Assembly (NCBI GenBank): GCA_002083515.1
Contig: LWDN01000005.1
Coordinates: 273-42,596 of the forward strand
DNA: 42,324 nt
Reading direction: 5' to 3'
Origin: Proteobacteria bacterium HN_bin10
Lineage (GTDB): Bacteria; Pseudomonadota; Alphaproteobacteria; Caulobacterales; Aquidulcibacteraceae
Shown one piece after another: positions 8,580-15,648 of this stretch. The notes beneath the pieces were generated by a model that was not told the DNA's origin, did no database searches, and saw only the letters and a list, made by a program, of their open reading frames with translations. Each line of letters begins with the position of its first letter. The first letter of the stretch is position 1. A program made the translations under genes and the position numbers.

Positions 8580-9308
8580 ATGACAGGCTATATCTTCGTG
8601 CTGGTCGCGGGCATATTCGCCGGCACGATCAGCGGTGTCGTCGGCACCGGTTCCTCGATCATCCTCCTTCCCGTGCTGGTGTTCACGTTCGGCCCGCTAC
8701 AGGCGGTGCCGATCATGGCGGTCGCTTCGGTCATGGTGAACTTCGCGCGCGCGGTGGCGTGGTGGCGCGAGATCGACTGGCGCGCGCTTGCGGCCTATGC
8801 GCTGCCTGCGATCCCGGCCGCCGCATTGGGCGCACGCACGCTGATTTCGCTTCCGCCCGCGCTGATCGACACGCTGCTCGGCGCGTTTTTCCTCGGCATG
8901 ATTCCGGGCCGGAGGTTTCTCGACCGGCGCGGCTGGCGCGCAAACTGGTGGCAGCTTGCGCTCGCGGGCGCGTTGATCGGCTTTCTCACCGGCATCGTGC
9001 TTTCGACCGGCCCTTTGAGTGTGCCGGTCTTCGCCGCCGCGGGACTTTTCAAGGGCGCGCTGCTCGCGACCGAGGCCGCCGCTTCCCTCTTCATCTACAT
9101 CGCCAAGGTTTCGACCTTTCACACCTTCGGCGCGCTCTCGGAGGAGAACTTCGTCAAAGGCGCAATCGTCGGCTCGTCCCTGATGCTCGGCACCTTTGCC
9201 GGCAAAAGCCTCGTGAAGCGCATGAGCGCCCAGACCTTCGGGAAACTCTTGGATGCGATGCTCGCCTGCTCCGGGCTCGCACTTTTGTGGGCGGCCTGGC
9301 ACGCATAA
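8580..9308 (+). CDS. TauE/SafE-family sulfite exporter-like permease
   Basis: A 242-residue protein with seven to eight predicted membrane helices. It opens with the glycine-rich GIFAGTISGVVGTGSSIILLPVL, the signature of the TauE/SafE (DUF81) permeases thought to export sulfite, sulfoacetate or other small organic anions. The second half repeats the pattern (LIGFLTGIVLSTGPLSVPVF). It begins three bases after the VTT-domain gene, which suggests a two-gene operon. The substrate is unknown. No sulfur-metabolism gene is next to it apart from the SsuA-like binding protein upstream on the other strand, a weak contextual hint only. Confidence 0.85.
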   Translation: MTGYIFVLVAGIFAGTISGVVGTGSSIILLPVLVFTFGPLQAVPIMAVASVMVNFARAVAWWREIDWRALAAYALPAIPAAALGARTLISLPPALIDTLLGAFFLGMIPGRRFLDRRGWRANWWQLALAGALIGFLTGIVLSTGPLSVPVFAAAGLFKGALLATEAAASLFIYIAKVSTFHTFGALSEENFVKGAIVGSSLMLGTFAGKSLVKRMSAQTFGKLLDAMLACSGLALLWAAWHA

Positions 9309-9323
9309 GCGAGCGTCAATAAG

Positions 9324-9410
9324 TGGTGCCCCTAGCCGGAATCGAACCAGCACGGTGTTGCCACCACCTGATTTTGAGTCAGGCGCGTCTACCAGTTCCG
9401 CCATAGGGGC
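9324..9410 (-). tRNA. tRNA-Leu (anticodon CAA)
   Basis: Read on the minus strand, the 5' acceptor strand GCCCCTA pairs with TAGGGGC at the 3' end, followed by discriminator A and an encoded CCA (9324-9326). The anticodon stem is CCTGA/TCAGG with loop CTCAAAA, giving anticodon CAA, which reads TTG leucine codons. A long variable arm (GTGGCAACAC region), characteristic of tRNA-Leu, and the T-loop GGTTCGATTCC are visible. It lies between the convergently placed TauE gene and the divergent dsbB gene. Confidence 0.95.
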
Positions 9411-9501
9411 ACGGGGAACGGCGGCAGTTATAACGGCGATGCGAGCCACTGCAAGCCGCCTTGGAATCGACACCGGAGACGGGCTTCGTTACGCCAAACC
9501 G

Positions 9502-10002
9502 ATGACCGAGAAACCGATCAAACCCGCCAACGCCGCCTTTTCCGCAGCTTTTCTGATGTTCGCGGCGCTCTGCGGCGCGTGGTATTTCCAGTACGTGCTG
9601 CGCTATGAGCCCTGCCCGCTCTGCTACCAGCAGCGCATTCCCTACTACTTCGCGATCCCGCTCGGGCTCCTGCTCGCGATCTTCGCGTTCCGGGGCGGCA
9701 ACAGGACGATCGTCCGCTACGGGCTTTATCTGCTCGCGTTGATACTCACGGTCAGCGTGGGGCTCGGCGTGTTTCACGCCGGCGTCGAATGGAAGCTCTG
9801 GCAGGGTCCGACTACATGCGCTGCGGGCGTACCGTCATCCGCGCCGGTCGGGAATATCCTCGAAGCGCTGAAGAAGCCCGTCCGCGCAGTGCCGTGCGAC
9901 GAAGCTGCGTGGCGGCTCTTCGGAATTTCGCTTGCGGGTTACAACGCGCTGATTTCGGCGCTTGCCGCGATGATCGCATTCCTCGGTGCGCGCCGCGCGT
10001 AA
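9502..10002 (+). CDS. dsbB: Disulfide bond formation protein B
   Basis: A 166-residue inner-membrane protein with four helices that reoxidises DsbA and passes the electrons to quinone. The first redox pair is CPLC (Cys38, Cys41) in YEPCPLCYQQRIPYY, and the second periplasmic pair is Cys106 and Cys132. The LCYQQR arrangement is typical of alphaproteobacterial DsbB. I chose the ATG at 9502, where homology starts. An in-frame ATG at 9439 would add 21 residues and would sit 28 bp from the tRNA. No dsbA is in the window. The gene ends two bases before the convergent HNH gene. Confidence 0.87.
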   Translation: MTEKPIKPANAAFSAAFLMFAALCGAWYFQYVLRYEPCPLCYQQRIPYYFAIPLGLLLAIFAFRGGNRTIVRYGLYLLALILTVSVGLGVFHAGVEWKLWQGPTTCAAGVPSSAPVGNILEALKKPVRAVPCDEAAWRLFGISLAGYNALISALAAMIAFLGARRA

Positions 10003-10003
10003 C

Positions 10004-10588
10004 TCACGCTTCTAGTTCGGCGTCCCAATAGAGATAGTCGAGCCAACTCTGGTGCAGATAATTGGGCGGAAACAGCCTGCCGTTTTTGTGCAGGTCGTTC
10101 ACGCTCGGCTGGAACGGCATCTGGTGCGGCCACATGTTCGCCGCCGCCGGCATCTGGCCGCCCTTGCGCAGATTGCAGCACGAACAGGCCGTGACGACAT
10201 TTTCCCATGTCGTCTGCCCGCCGTGTGCGCGCGGGATCAGGTGATCGAAGGTGAGTTCTTCCCGGGTGCCGCAATACTGGCAGGAGAAGCGGTCGCGCAG
10301 GAAAACGTTGAAGCGGGTGAAGGCCGGGTGGCGTGAAGGACGGACGAAGGTCTTTAGGGAAACGACGCTGGGAAGCCGGAACTCGGCGGTGGGACTTCGC
10401 ACCGCCTTGTCGTAGAGCGCGACCGTATTCACGCGATCGAGGAAGACGGCCTTGATGGTGTCCTGCCAGGACCAGATCGACAGCGGGTAATAGCTGAGCG
10501 GCCGGAAATCCGCGTTCAGCACCAGCGCGGGCCAGGCTCCCGGAGATAAAACGCCGGAAGAAACTCCGGGCGATACAGCGGTGTGCAA
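10004..10588 (-). CDS. HNH endonuclease family protein
   Basis: A 194-residue HNH protein of a family widespread in Hyphomicrobiales. The zinc-binding and catalytic segment shows CQYC (Cys103, Cys106), FDHLIPR with Asp115-His116, GGQTTWENVV with Asn130, and CSCCN (Cys135, Cys138). The conserved N-terminus WPALVLNADFRPLSYYPLS and C-terminal PNYLHQSWLDYLYWD match the family end to end. The frame reaches back to a GTG at 10717, overlapping the next gene. A TTG at 10588 has AAGGAG six bases upstream and gives the usual family length, so I take it as the start. The biological role is not established; it need not be a restriction enzyme. Confidence 0.8.
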   Translation of the reverse strand: MHTAVSPGVSSGVLSPGAWPALVLNADFRPLSYYPLSIWSWQDTIKAVFLDRVNTVALYDKAVRSPTAEFRLPSVVSLKTFVRPSRHPAFTRFNVFLRDRFSCQYCGTREELTFDHLIPRAHGGQTTWENVVTACSCCNLRKGGQMPAAANMWPHQMPFQPSVNDLHKNGRLFPPNYLHQSWLDYLYWDAELEA

Positions 10589-10682
10589 TCGCGACTCCTT
10601 CTCGAAGTCCCTGCGGTCGCACCCCGCTTCCAACGCCGGATATATTACCGGGACCGTGTCGGCTTTGTGAAGCGGGCCGAAG

Positions 10683-11357
10683 TCAGCGTCCCCCGAAGGC
10701 TCTTTGCAGGAACGCACCGCCGAGCCTGAGCCCGTCGCCGTCGATGCCGTGGCCGATTCCCTGCGAAAGATGCCACTCGACGGCCAACCCCATTCCGCCC
10801 AAGCCCTGCGCCGACAGGAACAGCGCCTGTGCGGGGATCACTTCGTCCTGATCGCCGTGCACGAGAAGAACAGGCGGCTTCACGGTGATTTCCGAGGCGG
10901 CCGCCGCGGCAGCTTCCTGATTCGTGGGCGTCACGAGTACACCCGAAAAACCGACAATCGCGGCCAGTGCCGGGCGGCGCAGACCCGTATGCAGCGCCAT
11001 CATCGTGCCCTGGCTGAAGCCGACCAGCGCCAAACGATTCGGCTCAAGCCCATATTTCTCCAGCTCGCGGTCGATGAAGCGATCCACCGATTGCGCCGCA
11101 GCGCGCGCGCCCTGCTCCATCACCCGCGGATCGAGGTTCGAGATCGGGAACCATTGATAGCCGCCTGGGGCCATCGGCACCGGCTCGATAGCGTTCGGCG
11201 AGACAAAGGCGGCGCCCGGCAGCGCCTTCGCCCAGTAGGGCGCCAGCGAGATCAGGTCGGCGCCGTTCGAGCCGTAGCCGTGGAGAAAAATCACCAGCGA
11301 GTCGGGCTTGCCGCCGCGCGCCGGCGGCATGCGGGGGCCATCGAGGAAAACTGTCAT
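10683..11357 (-). CDS. Phospholipase/carboxylesterase (YpfH-like alpha/beta hydrolase)
   Basis: A 224-residue alpha/beta-hydrolase of the phospholipase/carboxylesterase family (Abhydrolase_2). The oxyanion segment is FLHGYGSNGADL. The nucleophile elbow is GFSQG (Ser115), the acid is in HGDQDEVIP (Asp171), and the histidine is His203 in GIGHGID. These enzymes hydrolyse short-chain esters or acyl-proteins; the natural substrate is unknown. The start at 11357 (MTVFLDGPR) matches the family. The longer frame to 11465 would overlap gluQ on the other strand and is not believed. A 51-bp divergent spacer separates it from gluQ. Confidence 0.85.
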   Translation of the reverse strand: MTVFLDGPRMPPARGGKPDSLVIFLHGYGSNGADLISLAPYWAKALPGAAFVSPNAIEPVPMAPGGYQWFPISNLDPRVMEQGARAAAQSVDRFIDRELEKYGLEPNRLALVGFSQGTMMALHTGLRRPALAAIVGFSGVLVTPTNQEAAAAAASEITVKPPVLLVHGDQDEVIPAQALFLSAQGLGGMGLAVEWHLSQGIGHGIDGDGLRLGGAFLQRAFGGR

Positions 11358-11408
11358 GGTGAAGTTAGGTAGCGGCTCGCCGCGAGCAGCGGTAGCCTTG
11401 ACCCGCGC

Positions 11409-12239
11409 ATGAGTTTCGTCACCCGCTTCGCACCTTCGCCCACAGGCTATCTGCACCTGGGCCATGCCTTCTCGGCGCTGACCGCGTTCGACGCGGCTCA
11501 GGCCGCCGGCGGGCTTTTCCTGCTGCGGATCGAGGATATCGACCAGGGCCGCGCACGGCCGGAGTTCGAAGCCGCGCTCTACGAGGACCTAGCCTGGCTC
11601 GGCATCGCCTGGGATGAGCCAGTGCGCCGCCAGAGCGAGCACATGGCCGCGTATGAAGCGGCGCTGCAGCAGCTGATCGAGCGCAATCTCGTCTATCGTT
11701 GCTTTCGAACGCGCAAGGAAATCGCCGCCGTGATCGCCTCCGCCCCCCACGGAGAGATCGAGGAAGCGTTTCGCGGCGAAGCTTTGCCGCCGGATGAGGA
11801 AACGGCGAAACTGGCGGCCGGCGAGAGCTTCGCCTGGCGGCTCTCCCTGAAGAAGGCGCGCGCCGCATTGGGACCAGCCTATTTCACGCTGGTGTTCGAG
11901 GACGAGACGGGGCGCGTGCGCGCCGAGCCGGAGCGCCATGGCGACGTGGTGCTAGCCCGCAAGGATTTCGCCGCGAGTTATCACTTGGCCTCGGTCTGGG
12001 ACGATGCGCTGCAAGGCGTGACGCATGTAATCCGCGGCGAAGACCTGCGCGAAACGGCGCACCTGCATGTTCTGTTGCAGAAATTGCTCGATCTGCCGCA
12101 GCCGATTTATCGCCATCATCGGCTCATTCTCGGCGCCGACGGCAAGCGGCTAGCCAAACGCGACTCGGCCGCGACCTTGCGAAGCTTGCGCGAGAGCGGA
12201 AAGTCGCCCGCCGACGTGCGCGCGATGGTCGGACTTTAA
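11409..12239 (+). CDS. gluQ: Glutamyl-Q tRNA(Asp) synthetase
   Basis: A 276-residue truncated GluRS paralogue that attaches glutamate to the queuosine at position 34 of tRNA-Asp. It carries FAPSPTGYLHLGH (HIGH motif as HLGH, residues 16-19), RIEDID, the HVIRGEDL segment near 206-213 and KRLAKRD (246-252) in place of KMSKS. It lacks the anticodon-binding domain and also the four-Cys/Tyr zinc site of the E. coli enzyme. The CFRTRKEIAAVIASAPHG stretch resembles Caulobacterales versions as I remember them. Its stop TAA shares a base with the ATG of the following acetyltransferase (TAATG), so the two are translationally coupled. Confidence 0.92.
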   Translation: MSFVTRFAPSPTGYLHLGHAFSALTAFDAAQAAGGLFLLRIEDIDQGRARPEFEAALYEDLAWLGIAWDEPVRRQSEHMAAYEAALQQLIERNLVYRCFRTRKEIAAVIASAPHGEIEEAFRGEALPPDEETAKLAAGESFAWRLSLKKARAALGPAYFTLVFEDETGRVRAEPERHGDVVLARKDFAASYHLASVWDDALQGVTHVIRGEDLRETAHLHVLLQKLLDLPQPIYRHHRLILGADGKRLAKRDSAATLRSLRESGKSPADVRAMVGL

Positions 12240-12757
12240 TGCTGGTCGTTTCGCGCGATCCGATTTTCACGCAGCGGCTTGAGCTACGCCGTACGCACGT
12301 GGAGGACGCCGCGGCCATGTACGAGGCGCTCCGCCATCCGGAGATCTATCCCTTTTTGCCCCGCAACGCGCCAAAAGATGCCACCGAAGTAGCGGCGCGC
12401 TTTGCCCGCGTCATGCATGAGACCGCGCCCGACCGCACCGAGCAGTGGCTGAATTGGACGGTCTGGTTGCGCCAGCCGCTGACGCCGCTCGGCACGATCG
12501 AAGCAACGGTGAACGCTCGCAATGAGGCGGCTATTGGCTATCTCTTCGACCCCCGCCATTGGCGACGTGGCTACGCGCGCGAAGCGGTGGCGGCGATGCT
12601 CGATCACCTCCGCGCATGCGGCGCGCGCAGTTTCGAGGCCACCATCGATATCCGTAATTTAGCTTCGCAGCGGCTCGTCGCTGCGCTGGATTTCGCGCTT
12701 GAGCGCGTCGCCGGGGCCGATCAGATTTGGCGAAAAGTTTCGGATCAATCCGGATAG
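12239..12757 (+). CDS. GNAT-family N-acetyltransferase (RimJ/RimL-like)
   Basis: A 172-residue acetyltransferase of the Acetyltransf_3 group. It shows RLELRRTHVEDAAAMY at the N-terminus, the FDPRHWRRGYAREAV acetyl-CoA pyrophosphate-binding loop (Q/RxxGxA type) around residues 102-116, and the IDIRNLASQRLVAALDF segment near the end. It probably transfers acetyl to an amine of a small molecule or a protein N-terminus; the substrate is not predictable. It overlaps gluQ by one base and is likely cotranscribed with it. Its last 13 bases overlap the end of the small gene on the opposite strand. Confidence 0.85.
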   Translation: MLVVSRDPIFTQRLELRRTHVEDAAAMYEALRHPEIYPFLPRNAPKDATEVAARFARVMHETAPDRTEQWLNWTVWLRQPLTPLGTIEATVNARNEAAIGYLFDPRHWRRGYAREAVAAMLDHLRACGARSFEATIDIRNLASQRLVAALDFALERVAGADQIWRKVSDQSG

Positions 12758-13029
12758 TGCCGGTCGCCCGGCCAGCCTTCGATGGCTTCGATAGTTTCGT
12801 GTGCGCGCTCAAGCTTGTGATCCGGCACGTTCGACATCCGCGCCGCCTCGATCCACGCCTTGATCGCCGTCGGCGCCAAGCGGTCGCGCCCGCAGAGCAG
12901 GAAGAACGGCTCGTCTTTGGCGAGACCTGATAGAGACCCGAACTCCAGCTCGGCGGCGAGATACTTGAAACCAGCCTCGCGCAGCTTCTTGGCGCATTCG
13001 AGTTTCACTTCGCGGCCTTCGTCGGACAT
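12745..13029 (-). CDS. Hypothetical protein, 94 aa
   Basis: A small, soluble, charged protein of 94 residues that I cannot place in a family. It reads as alpha-helical (KLECAKKLREAGFKYLAAELEF, then ARMSNVPDHKLERAHETIEAIEGW) with a short hydrophobic FFLLCG segment, two cysteines and no membrane segment or signal peptide. It ends inside the last codons of the GNAT gene on the other strand. Its upstream side contains the 15-bp inverted repeat that begins 15 bp from the start codon. Codon use is like the surrounding genes, which supports real coding. Confidence 0.6.
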   Translation of the reverse strand: MSDEGREVKLECAKKLREAGFKYLAAELEFGSLSGLAKDEPFFLLCGRDRLAPTAIKAWIEAARMSNVPDHKLERAHETIEAIEGWPGDRHYPD

Positions 13030-13043
13030 GCGGGCGCTCCCTC

Positions 13044-13109
13044 AGTGACACACACGCGCACCGGCGCGGTTCGAAATTGAAGATAGAGCGACGACGCGTG
13101 TGTGTCACT
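13044..13109. repeat. Perfect 15-bp inverted repeat with 36-bp loop
   Basis: AGTGACACACACGCG at 13044-13058 is the exact reverse complement of CGCGTGTGTGTCACT at 13095-13109. The right arm covers the last codon and stop of the serine hydrolase gene, and the left arm lies 15 bp upstream of the 94-aa gene. Transcripts running leftward from the hydrolase would form the stem around its stop codon. There is no U-run, so it is not a classical intrinsic terminator. It could be an operator for the small gene, an RNA-stabilising 3' stem, or a mobile palindrome. Confidence 0.8.
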
Positions 13110-14292
13110 CGTGTTGCGTGTCACCCGCCCGGTCGCCGAACGCGCCGATTAGCCGCCCGGCCCAGTCGCCGAGCGCATTCCAGGCTTCGGCGCCGCCATC
13201 GAAACGCCCGAGCCGCACCAGCACCAGATCCTTCGATGGCGCCACCACAATGATCTGCCCCTCGTGACCTTGCGCCGAAAACGCGTCGCGCAGCGAGGGC
13301 TCGACAATGAGCGAGCGGTCCGGCTTGCCCGTGCCGCTCGGCGGCGTCAGCCACCATTGCGCGCCATACACATCGGTATTCAGGTCAGGCCCGGGCGTGC
13401 GGGCGAAATCGACCCATCCCTCGGGCAGCACGCGCTGACCGTTCCAAACGCCGTCGCGCAGATAGAGATAGCCAAAGCGCGCATAGTCTCGCGCCGTCGC
13501 CCAGAACAGGGAGCTGCCATAGAACGTCCCCTGTGGATCGAATTCCACCACCGGGCGCATGCCGATGCGATCGAACAGCGAGGCGTTCATCCAGGCGCGC
13601 ATGCGGGCGCGCCGATCATCGACGTCACGCGGATCGGGCACGACGGCGCGCGTGAGCGCGTCCGAGATCAGCAACGTCCCCGCAGAGGTGTAGTTCCAGT
13701 GCGTTCCCGGATCGCGGATTAGCGGCCGGCTGGCCGCCCACAATGCAACGTCGCGCCGGCCTTCGCCGAACAGCATGCGCGCATTGCCAGCCTCTGCAAC
13801 ATTCTCTGAGGTCTCCCGATAATCGAGCCCGTCGACCATTTGCAGCCATTCGCGCCAGGTGATCGACGCGCGCCTGTCGCCCGCACGCCAGTGGGGGCTG
13901 CCCATCGGCGTATCGATAGCCACACGCCCCTGCAGCACCGCCGCGCCCACCAGCGCATGCGTGATCGACTTGCCCACCGACCACGAATTGAGCCGCGTGG
14001 CGTTGCTGTAGCCCTCGCCATAGCGCTCGAAGACAATGCGCCCGCTTTGCACGATCACAACCGCGCGCGTCTCGCCCATGAGCGGGTGAAGGCCGGCGAA
14101 GGCTTCGGTGACGGCGAGATCGTAGGCGGCGCGGTCGACGTCGGCCGGCAGCGGCGCGCTTTCCCAATCGACGCCAGGCCAGGCGACACCGGCCGGCTGT
14201 GAGGGCAGCGGATGGAGCTGCGCTTGCGCCTCGGCTGCCCCCGCCAGGTTCGCCCCCGTTAAAATCGCCGCTGTCAGCGCCGCACGCAGCAT
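13105..14292 (-). CDS. Serine hydrolase, class C beta-lactamase-like
   Basis: A 395-residue exported serine hydrolase of the Beta-lactamase (PF00144) family. A signal peptide ends near AEAQAQ. The active-site tetrad motif is SVGK (Ser105, Lys108), the second motif YTS (201-203) replaces the usual YxN, and HEGQ stands in the KTG/HxG position. Such proteins include esterases, D-peptidases and true beta-lactamases, and sequence alone does not settle which. The ATG at 14292 has GGGAG upstream and yields a clean signal peptide, so the longer frame to 14355 is rejected. A 52-bp spacer separates it from the divergent small Cys protein, with which it probably shares a promoter region. Confidence 0.85.
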   Translation of the reverse strand: MLRAALTAAILTGANLAGAAEAQAQLHPLPSQPAGVAWPGVDWESAPLPADVDRAAYDLAVTEAFAGLHPLMGETRAVVIVQSGRIVFERYGEGYSNATRLNSWSVGKSITHALVGAAVLQGRVAIDTPMGSPHWRAGDRRASITWREWLQMVDGLDYRETSENVAEAGNARMLFGEGRRDVALWAASRPLIRDPGTHWNYTSAGTLLISDALTRAVVPDPRDVDDRRARMRAWMNASLFDRIGMRPVVEFDPQGTFYGSSLFWATARDYARFGYLYLRDGVWNGQRVLPEGWVDFARTPGPDLNTDVYGAQWWLTPPSGTGKPDRSLIVEPSLRDAFSAQGHEGQIIVVAPSKDLVLVRLGRFDGGAEAWNALGDWAGRLIGAFGDRAGDTQHE

Positions 14293-14344
14293 GACGTCTC
14301 CCCTCGCCTTCGCTATGCTGAGCACAGAATAGGGGGAGGCGGCG

Positions 14345-14659
14345 GTGTCGCGCAAACGTTGGATTTGGGCCGGGGTGCTGACGGTGGGGTTGGCGGCGCT
14401 TGGGGCCGGCGCCTGGGCTTCGCGCGGCCAAATCGCCTACGCCAATATCGCCACCGGCTACGCCGCCAAGCAGACATGTTCGTGTCTGCATGTCAGCGGC
14501 CGCTCGCTCGACTCCTGCATCGCCGACTTCCCCGCCGACGCGCGCGAGAACATCCGCGTCACCCAGGACGGCAATAGCGTGAAAGCCAGCGTTTTGTTCG
14601 GCGCCATCAGCGCCAGCGCAATCTATGAAGAAGAGTACGGCTGCCGGATCGTAAACTAA
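14345..14659 (+). CDS. Small membrane-anchored or secreted Cys-rich protein
   Basis: A 104-residue protein with an N-terminal hydrophobic segment (residues 6-26) and four cysteines in the exported part (Cys45, Cys47, Cys58, Cys100), enough for two disulfides. The compact CSC motif followed by GRSLDSC is distinctive. It begins with GTG, preceded by GGGGAGG. I do not know a named function. Its divergent placement against the serine hydrolase suggests a functional partnership in the periplasm, which is inference. Its stop overlaps by four bases the end of the membrane-protein gene on the other strand. Confidence 0.65.
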   Translation: MSRKRWIWAGVLTVGLAALGAGAWASRGQIAYANIATGYAAKQTCSCLHVSGRSLDSCIADFPADARENIRVTQDGNSVKASVLFGAISASAIYEEEYGCRIVN

Positions 14660-15141
14660 AACAGCCAGCCTTTCGGATGCGGGATTGGTTTGCGCATGAG
14701 CGCCAGCACCACGCCCGCGCACGAGCGGATCGCCGCCCATAGCAGCACCCCAATTCGGGTCCAGAACGCAACGAACGCCAGCGCCCCGCTGATATATGTG
14801 AGCGCGCTCGCCAGCATCCACAGCACGAAGCCGATCATCAAGGTGCGGATGGCGTGCTCGTGATGCGTCGCCGCCCACGGCATGCCCTGGTAGCGATTGG
14901 GCATCGCCAGCGCGATGGTCGCGAACGCGAGCGCCAGCGAAACGCACGAGGCAACCACCATCACCAACGGCGCGCCGGCCGGCGCTGGAAATGGAAAGAA
15001 GAAGGCGCAAGCATAAGTGGCGACGACCAGCAGATGCACCAGCACCGCTTTGCCGCGATGGGTCTTGAATCCCAGCCCCCCGCTCTGTTGCGGGCGGGCC
15101 GGCTTCGGGCGCCGGAACGGCGTGACGTTGTCGCGCGACAT
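14656..15141 (-). CDS. Conserved four-helix membrane protein
   Basis: A 161-residue integral membrane protein. The cytoplasmic N-terminus is basic and proline-rich (about 28 residues). Four hydrophobic helices follow (about 33-50, 58-80, 103-120 and 124-147) with a polar HHEHAIRT segment between helices two and three, reminiscent of DUF4870-like proteins. I cannot assign a function. It lies tail to tail with the Cys-rich protein and 81 bp from the divergent thioesterase. Confidence 0.65.
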   Translation of the reverse strand: MSRDNVTPFRRPKPARPQQSGGLGFKTHRGKAVLVHLLVVATYACAFFFPFPAPAGAPLVMVVASCVSLALAFATIALAMPNRYQGMPWAATHHEHAIRTLMIGFVLWMLASALTYISGALAFVAFWTRIGVLLWAAIRSCAGVVLALMRKPIPHPKGWLF

Positions 15142-15222
15142 GGCTCTCCTCTACGTCGCCGCCGCGCGTCAGGGCAAGGCGCGGCTGTAGACGCATACGG
15201 CAAAACGTGCGCTATTCTGCGC

Positions 15223-15645
15223 ATGAGTTCAGGCAGAGAATTGTTTCCGGTCACGCAAGAAACCGTCGTGCCGGCGTACGAGCTGATTTTTGCGCCTTGG
15301 GTGAAACAGCTCGGCCTGTGCGATTTCAAGGTCGACGGCCATCGCGTCAGCGCGCGCCTGCCGGAGGCGGACGCGCTCAAGTTTTCCGCCGGCGCTGTGT
15401 GCGGCCAAGCCATCATGGCGGCGATCGACACCGTCACCTCGCTCGCCATGGCGACCGGCGATCGGGCGACCAAGGGCACGACCTACCAGCACACCCACTT
15501 TCTGCGCCCGGCCAAGGGCGACGATTTCATCGTCGAGGCCAACGTGCTTCGCTTCGGCAAAGCCACGGCTTATGCGGAAGCGAAAATCACCTTCGCCGCG
15601 TCCGGCGTCATCGTCGCGCACGCCGTGCTTGAGTTTGCATTTTAG
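15223..15645 (+). CDS. PaaI-family hotdog thioesterase
   Basis: A 140-residue single-hotdog protein of the PaaI/4HBT group, which hydrolyses acyl- or aryl-CoA thioesters in the cytoplasm. The central helix GAVCGQAIMAAIDTVTSLAM carries the likely catalytic Asp, and TTYQHTHFLRPAKGDDFIVEA is the following strand-turn region. The open frame runs upstream for another 120 codons with unrelated composition, antisense to the membrane protein. The ATG at 15223 is where the hotdog domain begins. It ends three bases before the convergent putA. The CoA substrate is unknown. Confidence 0.8.
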   Translation: MSSGRELFPVTQETVVPAYELIFAPWVKQLGLCDFKVDGHRVSARLPEADALKFSAGAVCGQAIMAAIDTVTSLAMATGDRATKGTTYQHTHFLRPAKGDDFIVEANVLRFGKATAYAEAKITFAASGVIVAHAVLEFAF

Positions 15646-15648
15646 AGC

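Noticed and set aside
9253..9501. Long N-terminal extension of dsbB
   Set aside because: It would read antisense through the tRNA-Leu gene.
13625..15196. 523-aa open frame on the minus strand
   Set aside because: It runs through the serine hydrolase, the plus-strand Cys protein and the membrane protein in another frame, with Arg/Gly/Ala-rich noise.
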